Of a stretch of 64,000 bases of DNA, positions 19,459-28,169 are shown piece after piece (the first letter of the stretch is position 1; the number at the start of each line of letters is the position of its first letter). Source of the DNA: JBBRHQ01 sp963815645 (GTDB lineage: Bacteria > Actinomycetota > Thermoleophilia > Solirubrobacterales > 70-9); contig CAWFHL010000001.1 in NCBI GenBank assembly GCA_963815645.1, positions 992,001 to 1,056,000 of the forward strand, read 5' to 3'. The position numbers were made by a program, and so were the translations under genes. The notes under the pieces were generated by a model, which worked only from the letters and a program-made list of their open reading frames with translations, was not told the DNA's origin and ran no database searches.

Positions 19459-20532
19459 ATGAGCGAAGCCTTCCGCATCCTCGCCGAGCTGCCGATCGTG
19501 ATCGAGGGCTACGAGCTGGAGGGCCACGACCGCGAGTTCCCCGGAGGCTTCACCAGGCCCTCGACAACGGTGAAGCTGCGCGGTGGCGGCGCCGCGGGGA
19601 TCGGCGAGGATGTCGTCTACGACGCCCTCGACCACATCGCGCACCGGGACGCCGGGCCGGTACACGACCTCTCCGGGCCCTCCACCCTGGGCGAGGCCTG
19701 CGAGCTGCTCGGCCGGCTCGACCTGTTCGGCGATCCGCCGCCGGAGCGCGAGGCATCCCGTCATTACCGCCGCTGGGCTTATCAGAGCGCCGCGCTCGAC
19801 CTCGCCCTGCGCCAGGTCGATACCCCTCTGCACGAGATGTTGGGGCGGGATCCGCAACGCCTTCGCTTCGTCTGCTCGACCCGGCTGACCTCGTTCGGTG
19901 ACGAGCGCGGCTCGAGCACCGAGCCGCTCCGCAAGCGGCTCGCGAAGTACCCCTCGCTCGAGTTCAAGCTCGATCCCGAGAACGATTGGGACGCGGAGCT
20001 GATCGCCGAGCTGGCCGAGCTGGCACCGGTGCGGGTGCTCGACCTCAAGGGCCACTACCGCGGCACCCCGGTGGACGTCGAGACCGACCCCGACCTCTAC
20101 AGGTCGGTCGCCGAGGCCTTTCCGGCCGCCTACCTCGAGGATCCCGACCTGAACGCCGAGACCCGTCCGGTGCTGGAGCCGCACATGGATCGGGTCACCT
20201 GGGACGCGCCGCTTCACTCGCTGGCCGACATCACCGCCCTGGATCCGGCGCCGAAGGCGATCAACTCGAAGCCCTCCCGCTTCGGCTCGCTCGAGGAGCT
20301 GCTCTCGATCTACGAGCACTGCGAGCGCCAGGGGATCGCGGTCTACGGCGGCGGCCAGGGCGAGGTCGGGCCGGGGCGCGGCCAGATCCAGTACCTGGCC
20401 TCTCTTTTCCATCCCGACACACCCAACGACGTCGCGCCCTCCGGCTACAACGACCCCGCGGTCCCGGACGGCATGCCCTCGAGCCCGATGGAGCCGGCGC
20501 CGTCTGAAACCGGCTTCCGCTGGGCCGAGTAG
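19459..20532 (+). CDS. enolase-superfamily protein (mandelate racemase/muconate lactonizing-like)
   Basis: Protein of 357 residues with an apparent TIM-barrel metal site: FKLDPENDWDAEL, VRVLDLKGHYRG, AAYLEDPDLN and AINSKPSRFGSLEE are spaced like the beta-strand ends that bear acid ligands and lysines in enolase-superfamily members. The N-terminal capping domain includes FTRPSTTVKLRGGG. I do not recognise a characterised member, so the reaction is unknown. ATG 19459 is the only good start. The ferritin gene follows 10 bp later. Confidence 0.6.
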   Translation: MSEAFRILAELPIVIEGYELEGHDREFPGGFTRPSTTVKLRGGGAAGIGEDVVYDALDHIAHRDAGPVHDLSGPSTLGEACELLGRLDLFGDPPPEREASRHYRRWAYQSAALDLALRQVDTPLHEMLGRDPQRLRFVCSTRLTSFGDERGSSTEPLRKRLAKYPSLEFKLDPENDWDAELIAELAELAPVRVLDLKGHYRGTPVDVETDPDLYRSVAEAFPAAYLEDPDLNAETRPVLEPHMDRVTWDAPLHSLADITALDPAPKAINSKPSRFGSLEELLSIYEHCERQGIAVYGGGQGEVGPGRGQIQYLASLFHPDTPNDVAPSGYNDPAVPDGMPSSPMEPAPSETGFRWAE

Positions 20533-20542
20533 GGTGGTGGCG

Positions 20543-21076
20543 ATGGCCGGGAACACGTTCGCCGAGGCGCTCAAACAGCAGGTGGCACACGAGTTCGCCG
20601 CCTCGCAGCAGTACATCGCGATCGCGGTCCATTACGACGCGGAGACCCTCCCGCAGCTCGCTTCCTTCTTCTACCGCCAGGCGGTCGAAGAGCGAAACCA
20701 CGCGATGATGATCATCCAGTACCTGCTCGACTCCGACCACGAGGTGGCGATGCCGGGGGTCGAGGAGCCGCAGGCAGGCTTCAGCGACACCGTCGCCCCG
20801 GTCAGCCTGGCGCTCGAGCAGGAGAAGAGGGTCTCAGACCAGATCGCCAACCTGGCCCGGCTCGCCAGGGAGGAGGGCGACTATCAGGGCGAGCAGTTCA
20901 TGCAGTGGTTCATCAAGGAGCAGGTCGAGGAGGTCTCCTCGATGGCGGCGCTGATGAAGATCGTCGAGCGTGCCCGGGAGAACCCGCTGATGGCCGAGGA
21001 ATATCTCTCGCGCGAGCAGCTCGGCGACGGCGGCGAGGACCCGACCGCGCCCACCGCCGCCGGCGGCGCCCTCTAG
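20543..21076 (+). CDS. ferritin
   Basis: Iron-storage ferritin, 177 residues, forming a four-helix bundle. Ferroxidase-type residues are visible: Glu17 in AHEFAASQQY, Glu50 and His53 in VEERNHAMMI, and later LEQEKR and QWFIKEQVEEVSS. The C-terminus has an Ala/Gly-rich tail. ATG 20543 (MAGNTFAEAL) fits the family better than the GTG at 20534. Cotranscription with the enolase-like gene is likely. The stop overlaps that of the convergent S51 peptidase. Confidence 0.92.
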   Translation: MAGNTFAEALKQQVAHEFAASQQYIAIAVHYDAETLPQLASFFYRQAVEERNHAMMIIQYLLDSDHEVAMPGVEEPQAGFSDTVAPVSLALEQEKRVSDQIANLARLAREEGDYQGEQFMQWFIKEQVEEVSSMAALMKIVERARENPLMAEEYLSREQLGDGGEDPTAPTAAGGAL

Positions 21077-21882
21077 TAACGGCGACCCGGTTTCAGGCCG
21101 GCGGGACCCGGACGAAGGCGGCGGACGCGCCGAAGTTCCTCGACGTCCTCGCGGTCGTCCGGCAAACCGGGCTCCTCGATCAGGGTGGCCGCCATGCGGG
21201 CCTCGTTCACCGGCCCGCCCGCTCCGGGGATCCCGGTGGCGGTCACCCGGTAGGCGCCGGCTCCGGGGCGGGCACAGAGGGCGCCGGCCGGACTCGACCC
21301 GCAGAACAACAGGCCGGCGTAGTCGTCAAGGCCGTAACCGCCGGGCAATCCCCGCTCCACCGCGGTCAGATATGCAATCCGCCGCTCCGGCTCATCGTGG
21401 TAGTGGACGCAGAGACTTCCCCCTACGAGGCCCAGCCCTGCGGCCGTCCTCGGCCGGCCGGAGGACTTGGTGATTCCGGCCTCAAACCAGCACATGGCAC
21501 CGGCGCTCTGCCCTGCAAGGAGAGCCCCGTTCTCCCAGGCGAGCCGAAGAATCGCGGCGATGTCGTGGGCTTCCCAGATCGCCACCAGGTTGACCATGCT
21601 CCCCCCGCCGACGTAGATCAGGTCCTGGGAGAGCAGATGGTCACGCAGCGCGATTGGCCGTCGCCCCAGGCGGAACAGCGAGATCTCGCTGACCTCGCAA
21701 TCGCGGGCGGCGAAGCAGCTTCGAAAACGCGCGATCTGGTCGGCCGGATCACCACTGGCCGTCGGCAGCAGGCAGATCCGTGGGTGGGACCGGTGCAGCT
21801 GCGCAAGCATGTAGTCACGGATTGCCAGGTCGGGACCCTGGCTGCTGAAATCGTGCCCGCCAAGGGTGAGGATGCGCGTCAT
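21073..21882 (-). CDS. peptidase E / cyanophycinase-like S51 family protein
   Basis: Type 1 glutamine-amidotransferase-like serine peptidase of 269 residues. The nucleophile elbow is GQSAGAMCWF with Ser126; LIYVGGGSMVNLVAIWEAH is the conserved strand before it, and ILTLGGHDF opens the fold. ATG 21882 overlaps the stop of the upstream paralogue (ATGA). Family members cleave Asp-X dipeptides or alpha-aspartyl bonds; the substrate here is unknown. Confidence 0.85.
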   Translation of the reverse strand: MTRILTLGGHDFSSQGPDLAIRDYMLAQLHRSHPRICLLPTASGDPADQIARFRSCFAARDCEVSEISLFRLGRRPIALRDHLLSQDLIYVGGGSMVNLVAIWEAHDIAAILRLAWENGALLAGQSAGAMCWFEAGITKSSGRPRTAAGLGLVGGSLCVHYHDEPERRIAYLTAVERGLPGGYGLDDYAGLLFCGSSPAGALCARPGAGAYRVTATGIPGAGGPVNEARMAATLIEEPGLPDDREDVEELRRVRRLRPGPAGLKPGRRY

Positions 21883-22636
21883 GCGGCCCGCTTCGGCTCT
21901 CGGTCCCGGGGCACGGGCGCCGCCTCGCCCAGGTAGCGGGTCGCCAACCGCATCTCGACGGTTCGCGCCCCGTCCGCCATAACCCGGAAGCAGCGGGCGC
22001 TGGATCGGGAGGCGACGACGGCACTCAGCTCGGTGCCGGTGAAGTGGAGTGCGGCGCTGTCCTCGGCGGCATAGCCGGTCGCCATGCCCTCGCCGAGAAA
22101 GCGGTGGAACGCGGCCCGAGTCGACCCCCGGCGCTCGTAGTGAACACAGTTGCTCCAGGGAGCAGGCCCAAACCTCTGACCCGGCGGGGCTCGCCATGGA
22201 AACCGCTCACCCCTTCGGCGAACCAGCACAGCGATCCCGCCGAAAGGCCACAGAGCACTACTCCCGCCTCCCAGGCCTCCCGCAGGATCTGATCCAACCC
22301 GTGGGCCCGCCAGACGCCGAGCAGGCTGATCACGCTCCCCCCGCCGACGTAGATCAGGTCCTGGGAGAGCAGGTGGCCTCGAAGGTCCGCAGGCCCCTGC
22401 TCGCGTCGAAACAGCGAAATGTGGCTGGCCTCGAAGCGATCGCCCTGAAAGGCCCGGTAGAAGCGCACGATGTAATGGTCGGCGTCCCCGCTCGCCGAGG
22501 GAAGGAAGCAGACCCGCGGGCGGGGCTTCCCGGCCAGCGCTGCGACGTAGTCGTCGAGCAGCGGGTTGCCCCCCTCCATCGAGAAGCCGCCGCCGCCGAA
22601 GGCGACGATCTGCCGGTGATCGCTCTCCACAAGCAA
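21879..22636 (-). CDS. S51 peptidase paralogue, frameshifted
   Basis: Paralogue of the downstream S51 gene, with the same motifs: IVAFGGGGFSMEGGNPLL, LIYVGGGSVISLLGVWRAHG and nucleophile VLCGLSAGSLCWF. The frame breaks at 22150-22160 in a C-run: one missing C changes LLPWSNCVHYERR into a +1 frame, after which the rest (RAAFHRFLGEGMATGYAAED to the stop) is intact in the other frame. Span 758 nt is 3n+2. The start may be TTG 22636 or GTG 22630. The ATGA junction with the next gene is preserved. A homopolymer sequencing error is the simplest cause. Confidence 0.8.
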
Positions 22637-22824
22637 ATGGTGGCGGCGGGCAAAGCCCCTGCATTTGGACGTTTGGAGCAGATCCGGTGCCTGCGGATCG
22701 CCCTGATGTACAGCTCCAGGGCCGACTCAGGCGAGGCCGGTCGAGCAGGGCCTGCTCGGCGAGCAGGGGCGCCAGCGGCTCGAAATCCCGTCGCGATCGC
22801 CGCGCAGCACCTCCGGGATCGGGG

Positions 22825-23676
22825 TCAAGGCGCCCCACCGGAGACGATCTGCACCGAGGCCTTCAGCAGCAGCCTCTCGCCGGCGCGGAACTCCTGCTCG
22901 GCGCGCTCGGTGAACAGCTCGCGAATCCGCCTCTGCGCGTCCGGGTCCTGCGCCTGGATGCGGGCGGAGGTGCGGACGCTGCCCGCCAGCAGGTTCGCCC
23001 ACAGCGACTCGCCGCTGGGGACCGGCCATTCGAACTCGAGACGGTCCATCGCGAAGTCCCGGTCGAGCCCCGCGCCGGCGAGCAGGGCCCGGGCCTCGGC
23101 CTCCTCGGCGAACCGGGTCGGGTCCGGAGCCCCCGCGGGCAGGGCACCCGGGCGGGCCTCACCGACTTCGGCAAGTGCCTCCCGCGCCAGCCCGTACCAG
23201 CGATTTCGCTCGTCCTCGTCCCAGATCGAGAAGGCGATCCGCCCGCCCGGCCGCAGCACCCGGGCGAACTCGGCGGCGGCGAGTTCGGGCTGGGGCAGGT
23301 GGTTGAGGACGAAGTTGGCGAGCACCCGGTCGAACTGACCGGCCCCGAACGGCATCTCCTCCGCGTCGGCGAGGAGGAACTCGATCCCGGGGTTCTCGCG
23401 CCTGGCTATCGCGATCATCCCCTCGGCGATGTCGAGCCCCAGCGGCTCGGCGCCGCGCTCCAGCGCCGCCGCGGCGACGTACCCCGGGCCCGTGGCAACA
23501 TCGAGGACGTGCTGGCCGGGCCCGACGCCCGCGGCGTCGAGCAGCGGCTCCACGACCCGGGTCGTCAAAGCGCCGGTGAGCGAGGCGTAGGACTCGGCCT
23601 TCCTCCCCCAGCCCTCTGCCTCGAACCGCTTGAACTCCTCGGCGCCGGCGCTCATCGGCGCCATCGTATGGCCCAA
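22825..23676 (-). CDS. SAM-dependent methyltransferase, class I (UbiE/COQ5-like)
   Basis: Methyltransferase of up to 283 residues. Motif I is HVLDVATGPGYVAAAALERG, followed by LGLDIAEGMIAIARR, motif II ADAEEMPFGAGQFDRVLANF and motif III VLRPGGRIAFSIWDED. The start could be at any of three Met codons within the first eight residues. Substrate unknown. It follows a terminator hairpin that separates it from the acyl-CoA dehydrogenase gene. Confidence 0.85.
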   Translation of the reverse strand: MGHTMAPMSAGAEEFKRFEAEGWGRKAESYASLTGALTTRVVEPLLDAAGVGPGQHVLDVATGPGYVAAAALERGAEPLGLDIAEGMIAIARRENPGIEFLLADAEEMPFGAGQFDRVLANFVLNHLPQPELAAAEFARVLRPGGRIAFSIWDEDERNRWYGLAREALAEVGEARPGALPAGAPDPTRFAEEAEARALLAGAGLDRDFAMDRLEFEWPVPSGESLWANLLAGSVRTSARIQAQDPDAQRRIRELFTERAEQEFRAGERLLLKASVQIVSGGAP

Positions 23677-23692
23677 CTCCCGCCGAAATGCA

Positions 23693-23721
23693 GGTTAGGG
23701 GCGCATAGGGGGCCCCTAACC
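23693..23721 (-). terminator. strong hairpin downstream of the acyl-CoA dehydrogenase
   Basis: A perfect 10-bp inverted repeat, GGTTAGGGGC with GCCCCTAACC, flanks a 9-nt loop and extends by GCA/TGC after a bulge. It lies in the 64-bp gap after the dehydrogenase stop. There is no T-run, as is common in high-GC actinobacteria. Confidence 0.7.
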
Positions 23722-23740
23722 TTGCGTTCGGCGCAGGGGG

Positions 23741-24889
23741 CTACATCGCGCGGGAGATGATCAGCCGCTGGATCTCGTTGGTGCCCTCGTATATCTGGGT
23801 GATCTTGGCGTCGCGCATCATCCGCTCCACCGGGTACTCACTGACATAGCCGTAGCCGCCGAGGACCTGGACCGCCTCGGTCGTCACCCACATCGCCGTG
23901 TCGGAGGCGATCAGCTTGGCCATCGAGGACCACTTGGCCAGGTCGGAGTCGTCGCGGTCGGCCGCGGAGGAGGCTCGGTAGAGCAGCTCGCGGGCCGCCG
24001 CCGTGCGGGCCTCCATCTCGGCCAGCTTGAAGGCGATCCCCTGGTGATCATGGATCGGCTTGCCGAAGGTGACCCGCTCCTTGGCGTAGGCGTTGGCGTA
24101 GTCGGTCGCGCCCTGCGCGAGGCCGACCGCCTGGGCGCCCGCGCCGAGGCGGGTCCGCTGCAGGACTCCGAGCGCGACCCCGAGCCCCTTGCCGACCTCG
24201 CCGACGACGTTCTCGGGCGGGACCCGGACGTCCTCGAGCACCGGCGAGCCGGTGGGCGACCCCTTGATTCCCATCTTCTTCTCGAGGCCGCCGATCGAGA
24301 ACCCCGGCGCGTCGGCGTCGACGACGAAGGCCGTGGTGCGGCGGTTCTCGCGGTCGGTCGAGGCCATCACCACGTAGAAGTCGGCGATCCCCGCGTTGGT
24401 GATCCAGTTCTTGGTGCCGTTGAGCACCCACTCGTCCCGGTCGAGCCTGGCGCTGGTCCGCATCGAGGCGGGGTCGGAGCCGGCCTCCGGCTCCGACAGC
24501 GCGAATGCCGGCGACCACTCCCCGCTCGCGCACTTCGGCAGGTAGCGCTGCTTCAGGTCGTCGGAGCCGAAAAGCTGGATCGGCAGCGTGCCCAGATCCT
24601 GGACCATCAGGATCAGCGCCGAGGAGGCGCAGGCCTTGGCGACCTCCTCGGTCGCGATGCTCAGCATCAGGGTGCCGGTGCCGGTGCCGCCGTGCTCCTC
24701 GGAGAAGGGGAGGCCGAGGATGTCGTTCTCGGCGAACAGCTCGCGGATGTCCTGCGGATAGGTGCCGGTGGCGTCGATCTCGGCGGCGCGCGGCGCCACC
24801 CGCTCGGTGACGATCTGGCGGATCGTCTCGCGGAAGTCGAGAAACTCCCGCGGAATCGAGTAGGCGTCGGGTTGCGTCGCTGCCGTCAC
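23741..24889 (-). CDS. acyl-CoA dehydrogenase
   Basis: FAD flavoenzyme catalysing alpha,beta-dehydrogenation of an acyl-CoA, 382 residues, normal family length. FAD/substrate motifs: FALSEPEAGSDPASMRTSA and KNWITNAGIADFYVVMA. The catalytic base is Glu368 in IYEGTNEIQRLIISR. YGYVSEYPVERMMRDAK precedes it. The position of the base suggests short/medium-chain enzymes. ATG 24889, MTAATQPDAYSIPREF. It is monocistronic, ending at a hairpin. Confidence 0.93.
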   Translation of the reverse strand: MTAATQPDAYSIPREFLDFRETIRQIVTERVAPRAAEIDATGTYPQDIRELFAENDILGLPFSEEHGGTGTGTLMLSIATEEVAKACASSALILMVQDLGTLPIQLFGSDDLKQRYLPKCASGEWSPAFALSEPEAGSDPASMRTSARLDRDEWVLNGTKNWITNAGIADFYVVMASTDRENRRTTAFVVDADAPGFSIGGLEKKMGIKGSPTGSPVLEDVRVPPENVVGEVGKGLGVALGVLQRTRLGAGAQAVGLAQGATDYANAYAKERVTFGKPIHDHQGIAFKLAEMEARTAAARELLYRASSAADRDDSDLAKWSSMAKLIASDTAMWVTTEAVQVLGGYGYVSEYPVERMMRDAKITQIYEGTNEIQRLIISRAM

Positions 24890-24933
24890 GGGCCGCAGGC
24901 TACCCGGAGGATCGCCGGCGGTGCCGCGAGGGC

Positions 24934-25875
24934 TCAGCCGGCTCCGGCGGCGGCGGCCTGTCCCGCGGCGTGCGGCAGATCGAGGAAGTCATAGAAGAAG
25001 TAGTCCGACTGCGAGACGATCTGGTCGTGGTACTGGTTGTAGGGGACGTGCCCGGCACCATCCAGCGTCTCGAGGTAGGCCGGGACCCCGACGCCGAGCA
25101 GCGTCTGCACGGTCGACAGGGCCCATGAGTAGGGAACGACCCCGTCGGCCGTCCCGTGGAAGAAGATCCCTGGCGAGTCGCCGCTGTTGAAGAAGGACTC
25201 GAATCCGGGCGGGATCCCGCCCGAGAGCGACATGAAACCTCCTACCTTGGAGGAGTAGCCCGGGTTGCCGCTGTCGCCGGGATCGGTGGAGTTGATCCCG
25301 ACCTCGATCGCGGTCACCGCTCCGGCCGAGGAGCCGCCGATCCCGATCCGGGTCGGATCGACCCCGTAGGTTGAGGCATTGGCTCGGAACCAGCGCACCG
25401 CCGCCTGGGCGTCGTGCTGTGCCGCCATCGCGGCGGTGATGCAGTTGGCGCTGACGTTGCTGCCGCTGCACGGCGAGGTCGCGAGCAGCCGGTAGTTGAT
25501 CGACGCCGAGACGTACCCAAGCTTGGCGAAGGTGGTGGCGAGGTCGGCGACGTCGCCGGCGCTCTTGTCGCCGCAGCAGAAGCTCCCTCCGTGGACCCAG
25601 AGGACCACCGGCCGCTGCGTCTGGGTGTCACCGGCCGGCTGGTAGAGGTCGAGCTTCAACGCAACCGGGTCGCCGCTCGAGTCGGGGGCGCTCCCGTACT
25701 GGACGTCGTGGGTCACGTTGACGTTGTTGAACACCTGATCGCGGTAGCGGATCTGGCCCTGGCCGGGGGGCCGGGGAAGGCTGCAACCGGTGAGGACGGC
25801 GAGCGCAGTGAGCAGCGCGGCCAGCGCCAGCAGCCGTGAGGCTCGCGATGATCTCCCGCTCGAACCCCTACCCAT
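24934..25875 (-). CDS. secreted lipoprotein esterase, BD-FAE/carboxylesterase type
   Basis: Exported alpha/beta hydrolase of 313 residues. A signal peptide ends in VLTGC (Cys31 lipidation). Oxyanion hole LWVHGGSFCCGDKS, nucleophile GIGGSSAGAVTA, acid HGTADGVVPYS and His in GAGHVPYNQYH complete the triad. Two cysteines in HGGSFCCGD are unusual. Likely a cell-surface ester or polysaccharide-ester hydrolase. Not clearly in an operon. Confidence 0.85.
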   Translation of the reverse strand: MGRGSSGRSSRASRLLALAALLTALAVLTGCSLPRPPGQGQIRYRDQVFNNVNVTHDVQYGSAPDSSGDPVALKLDLYQPAGDTQTQRPVVLWVHGGSFCCGDKSAGDVADLATTFAKLGYVSASINYRLLATSPCSGSNVSANCITAAMAAQHDAQAAVRWFRANASTYGVDPTRIGIGGSSAGAVTAIEVGINSTDPGDSGNPGYSSKVGGFMSLSGGIPPGFESFFNSGDSPGIFFHGTADGVVPYSWALSTVQTLLGVGVPAYLETLDGAGHVPYNQYHDQIVSQSDYFFYDFLDLPHAAGQAAAAGAG

Positions 25876-25997
25876 GGCGCCAGGCTATCGCAGGCTCACC
25901 CCCGACTCGCGTTACTGATCGGCGCCGGTGCTGTAGAAGTTGACGATGGCGCAAGCCGCGAACCAGCGGTCTACGAGCGAATGCGGGCCTGGCTGAA

Positions 25998-27275
25998 GTG
26001 AGCAAGACCTTCATCTTCTTCCCCGAGGGCGCCTTCGGACCGACCAACAACTGCGTCGGGATCGGCGACGTCCTGCGAAGGCGCGGCCACCGCGTCATCT
26101 TCATCATCGAGGAGTCGTTCGCGGGAACCCTCGAGGAGAAGGGCTTCGAGGAGCGGCTGATGCGGTTGCAGCCGGCCTCCGAGGGGGAGGAGGATCCCGG
26201 CCAGTTCTGGAAGGACTTCATCCGCGACACCTCGCCGGTCTTCCGCCGGCCGACGATCGAGCAGCTCGAGGGGTTCATCGCCCCAACCTTCGGGGCGCTG
26301 GTGGACGGCGCAAGGCACGTCGACGAGCGCCTCGTGGAGATCATCGGCGAGGTTGAGCCCGACGTGATCGTCGAGGACAACGTCGTCGCCTTCCCGGCGC
26401 TGCCGGCCTCGGGAAGGCCCTGGGTGCGGATCGTCTCCTGCAACCCGACCGAGGTCAGGGACCCGGAGGTGCCGCCACCGTTCTCGGGCTATCCGGTCGG
26501 CGAGCGCTCCGCGTGGCCGGCATACGAAGCCGAATACAGGCGGACCCTGGAGGGCCTGCACGCCGACTTCGACGGCTTCGTGCGCGAGCGCGGCGCGGCG
26601 CCGCTGCCGGAGCTGGAATTCATCCACACCTCGCCCTGGCTCAACCTCTGGATCTACCCCGACGAGGCCGATTACCGCCGGGCCGATTCGCTCGACCCGA
26701 CCTGGCACGACCTGCAGAGCAGCGTGCGCGCGACCGAGGAGGAATGGCAGCTTCCCGAGCCGCTCTCCTCGGGCGAAGGCCCGCTTGTCTATCTCAGCCT
26801 CGGCTCACTGGGCTCGGCGGACATCGAGCTGATGCGCAAGTTGATCGGCACGCTCGGCCGGAGCCGCTACCGGGTGATCGTCTCCAAGGGACCGCTTCAC
26901 GATCAGCTCGAGCTGGCTCCGAACATGGTCGGGGAGGAGTTCCTGCCGCAGACCTCGATCCTGCCCCAGGTCGACCTGGTGATCACCCACGGCGGAAACA
27001 ACACGGTCACCGAGAGCCTCCACTTCGGCCGGCCGATGGTGGTGCTGCCGCTCTTCTGGGACCAGCACGACAACGCCCGGCGGATCGACGAAACGGGGCT
27101 CGGGATCCGCCTCGACACCTACGGCCACGACCCGGAGGAGCTGACCGGCGCGATCGACCGCCTGCTGACCGACGAGGACCTCGGGGCCAGGCTCCAGAAG
27201 ATCGGCGACCGACTGCGAGCGGCCCCGGGGACCGCCCGCGCCGCCGATCTTCTGGAGGCGGTCCGGCCCTCCTAG
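25998..27275 (+). CDS. glycosyltransferase, GT1/MGT type
   Basis: UDP-sugar-dependent glycosyltransferase of 425 residues with a GT-B fold. The donor-binding signature is THGGNNTVTESLHFGRPMVV and then PLFWDQHDNARRIDETGLG. The N-terminal acceptor domain starts SKTFIFFPEGAFGPTNNC. GTG 25998 follows GTGA-rich DNA. Acceptor may be a lipid, macrolide or other small molecule. Its stop overlaps that of the convergent lipoprotein gene. Confidence 0.87.
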   Translation: MSKTFIFFPEGAFGPTNNCVGIGDVLRRRGHRVIFIIEESFAGTLEEKGFEERLMRLQPASEGEEDPGQFWKDFIRDTSPVFRRPTIEQLEGFIAPTFGALVDGARHVDERLVEIIGEVEPDVIVEDNVVAFPALPASGRPWVRIVSCNPTEVRDPEVPPPFSGYPVGERSAWPAYEAEYRRTLEGLHADFDGFVRERGAAPLPELEFIHTSPWLNLWIYPDEADYRRADSLDPTWHDLQSSVRATEEEWQLPEPLSSGEGPLVYLSLGSLGSADIELMRKLIGTLGRSRYRVIVSKGPLHDQLELAPNMVGEEFLPQTSILPQVDLVITHGGNNTVTESLHFGRPMVVLPLFWDQHDNARRIDETGLGIRLDTYGHDPEELTGAIDRLLTDEDLGARLQKIGDRLRAAPGTARAADLLEAVRPS

Positions 27276-28003
27276 CTGCAGCTCACCAGGCGCAGCCCGC
27301 CGTTCGCCTCGGTCAGCACCCCGGTCCCGGGCGCGTAGGTCTTGAGCTCGAACTCGGCCGGCTTCGGCTTCGTCGCGTGCTCGCGGATCCTGATCACCCT
27401 GCGGAAGGTGCGGCCGCCGATCCGCTCGGTCAGGCCGGAGGCCACGACGCGGTCCTTCTCGACCGCAACCCCGGGGATCTTCTCGGCGAAGAAGCTGTCG
27501 CCGACCTTTGGGTGCGCCGGCATCAGCACGCCGGGCTGTTGGACGTCGCGCCCGACCCGCCACTGGCCGGAGTGGCCGGCCGGCTTGCCGTGCTCGTACT
27601 CGTTGACGTCCTCGCCGAAGTAGTAGACCGACCCCGCCCGGTCCTGGGCGACGTAGTCGATCGTCTTCTCGATCAGCTGTCCGCTGTGCAGGTCGGTGAC
27701 GCTGTCCTTGACCACCGCCGTCCGCAGCGTCTTCCCGCCCACGCTGAACCGTTTCTTCCTCTGCTGCAGGACGCGGACGACCCGCAACCGCTGGTTGCCG
27801 TCCTTGCCGGTGAGCACACAGCGGCGGAACTTGGTGATCGGCAGGTACGGGTTGGTGATCCGGTCCGAGTGCGGGCCGAAGGCGCCTCCGGACTGCGCGG
27901 AAGCGGTCGTCGCGGGGCTGCCGCCGCAGGCCGCGAGGCCCAGGGTCAGCGCGGCGAGGCCGGCGGCAAACGCCGCCGTGCGGATTCTCGAGGTGGCGAT
28001 CAT
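27272..28003 (-). CDS. secreted lipoprotein of unknown function
   Basis: A 243-residue lipoprotein with lipobox LAAC (Cys26) and a short Ser/Ala linker. The mature part is rich in beta-strand patterns: ITNPYLPITKFRRCVLTGKD, DYVAQDRAGSVYYFGEDVNE and VGDSFFAEKIPGVAVE. I do not assign a function. ITNPYLP...G...YVAQDRAG resembles a family of actinobacterial extracellular proteins recalled only as hypothetical. It is convergent with the glycosyltransferase with a 4-bp stop overlap. Confidence 0.75.
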   Translation of the reverse strand: MIATSRIRTAAFAAGLAALTLGLAACGGSPATTASAQSGGAFGPHSDRITNPYLPITKFRRCVLTGKDGNQRLRVVRVLQQRKKRFSVGGKTLRTAVVKDSVTDLHSGQLIEKTIDYVAQDRAGSVYYFGEDVNEYEHGKPAGHSGQWRVGRDVQQPGVLMPAHPKVGDSFFAEKIPGVAVEKDRVVASGLTERIGGRTFRRVIRIREHATKPKPAEFELKTYAPGTGVLTEANGGLRLVSCS

Positions 28004-28169
28004 CGTGTCTCCTTTGACTGGCGCGGCCGCTCCGTCGCGGCTCGCTTTGCACGGCCCGACTACAGCGCCATCGGATGAGCGTTCGATGAGGGGTTTCGAT
28101 GCGCATGTGGCGAATATCGTGGTCGCGATCGGACGACGGCCACCCCGCGGATGCGTTTAGGCTCCACCC

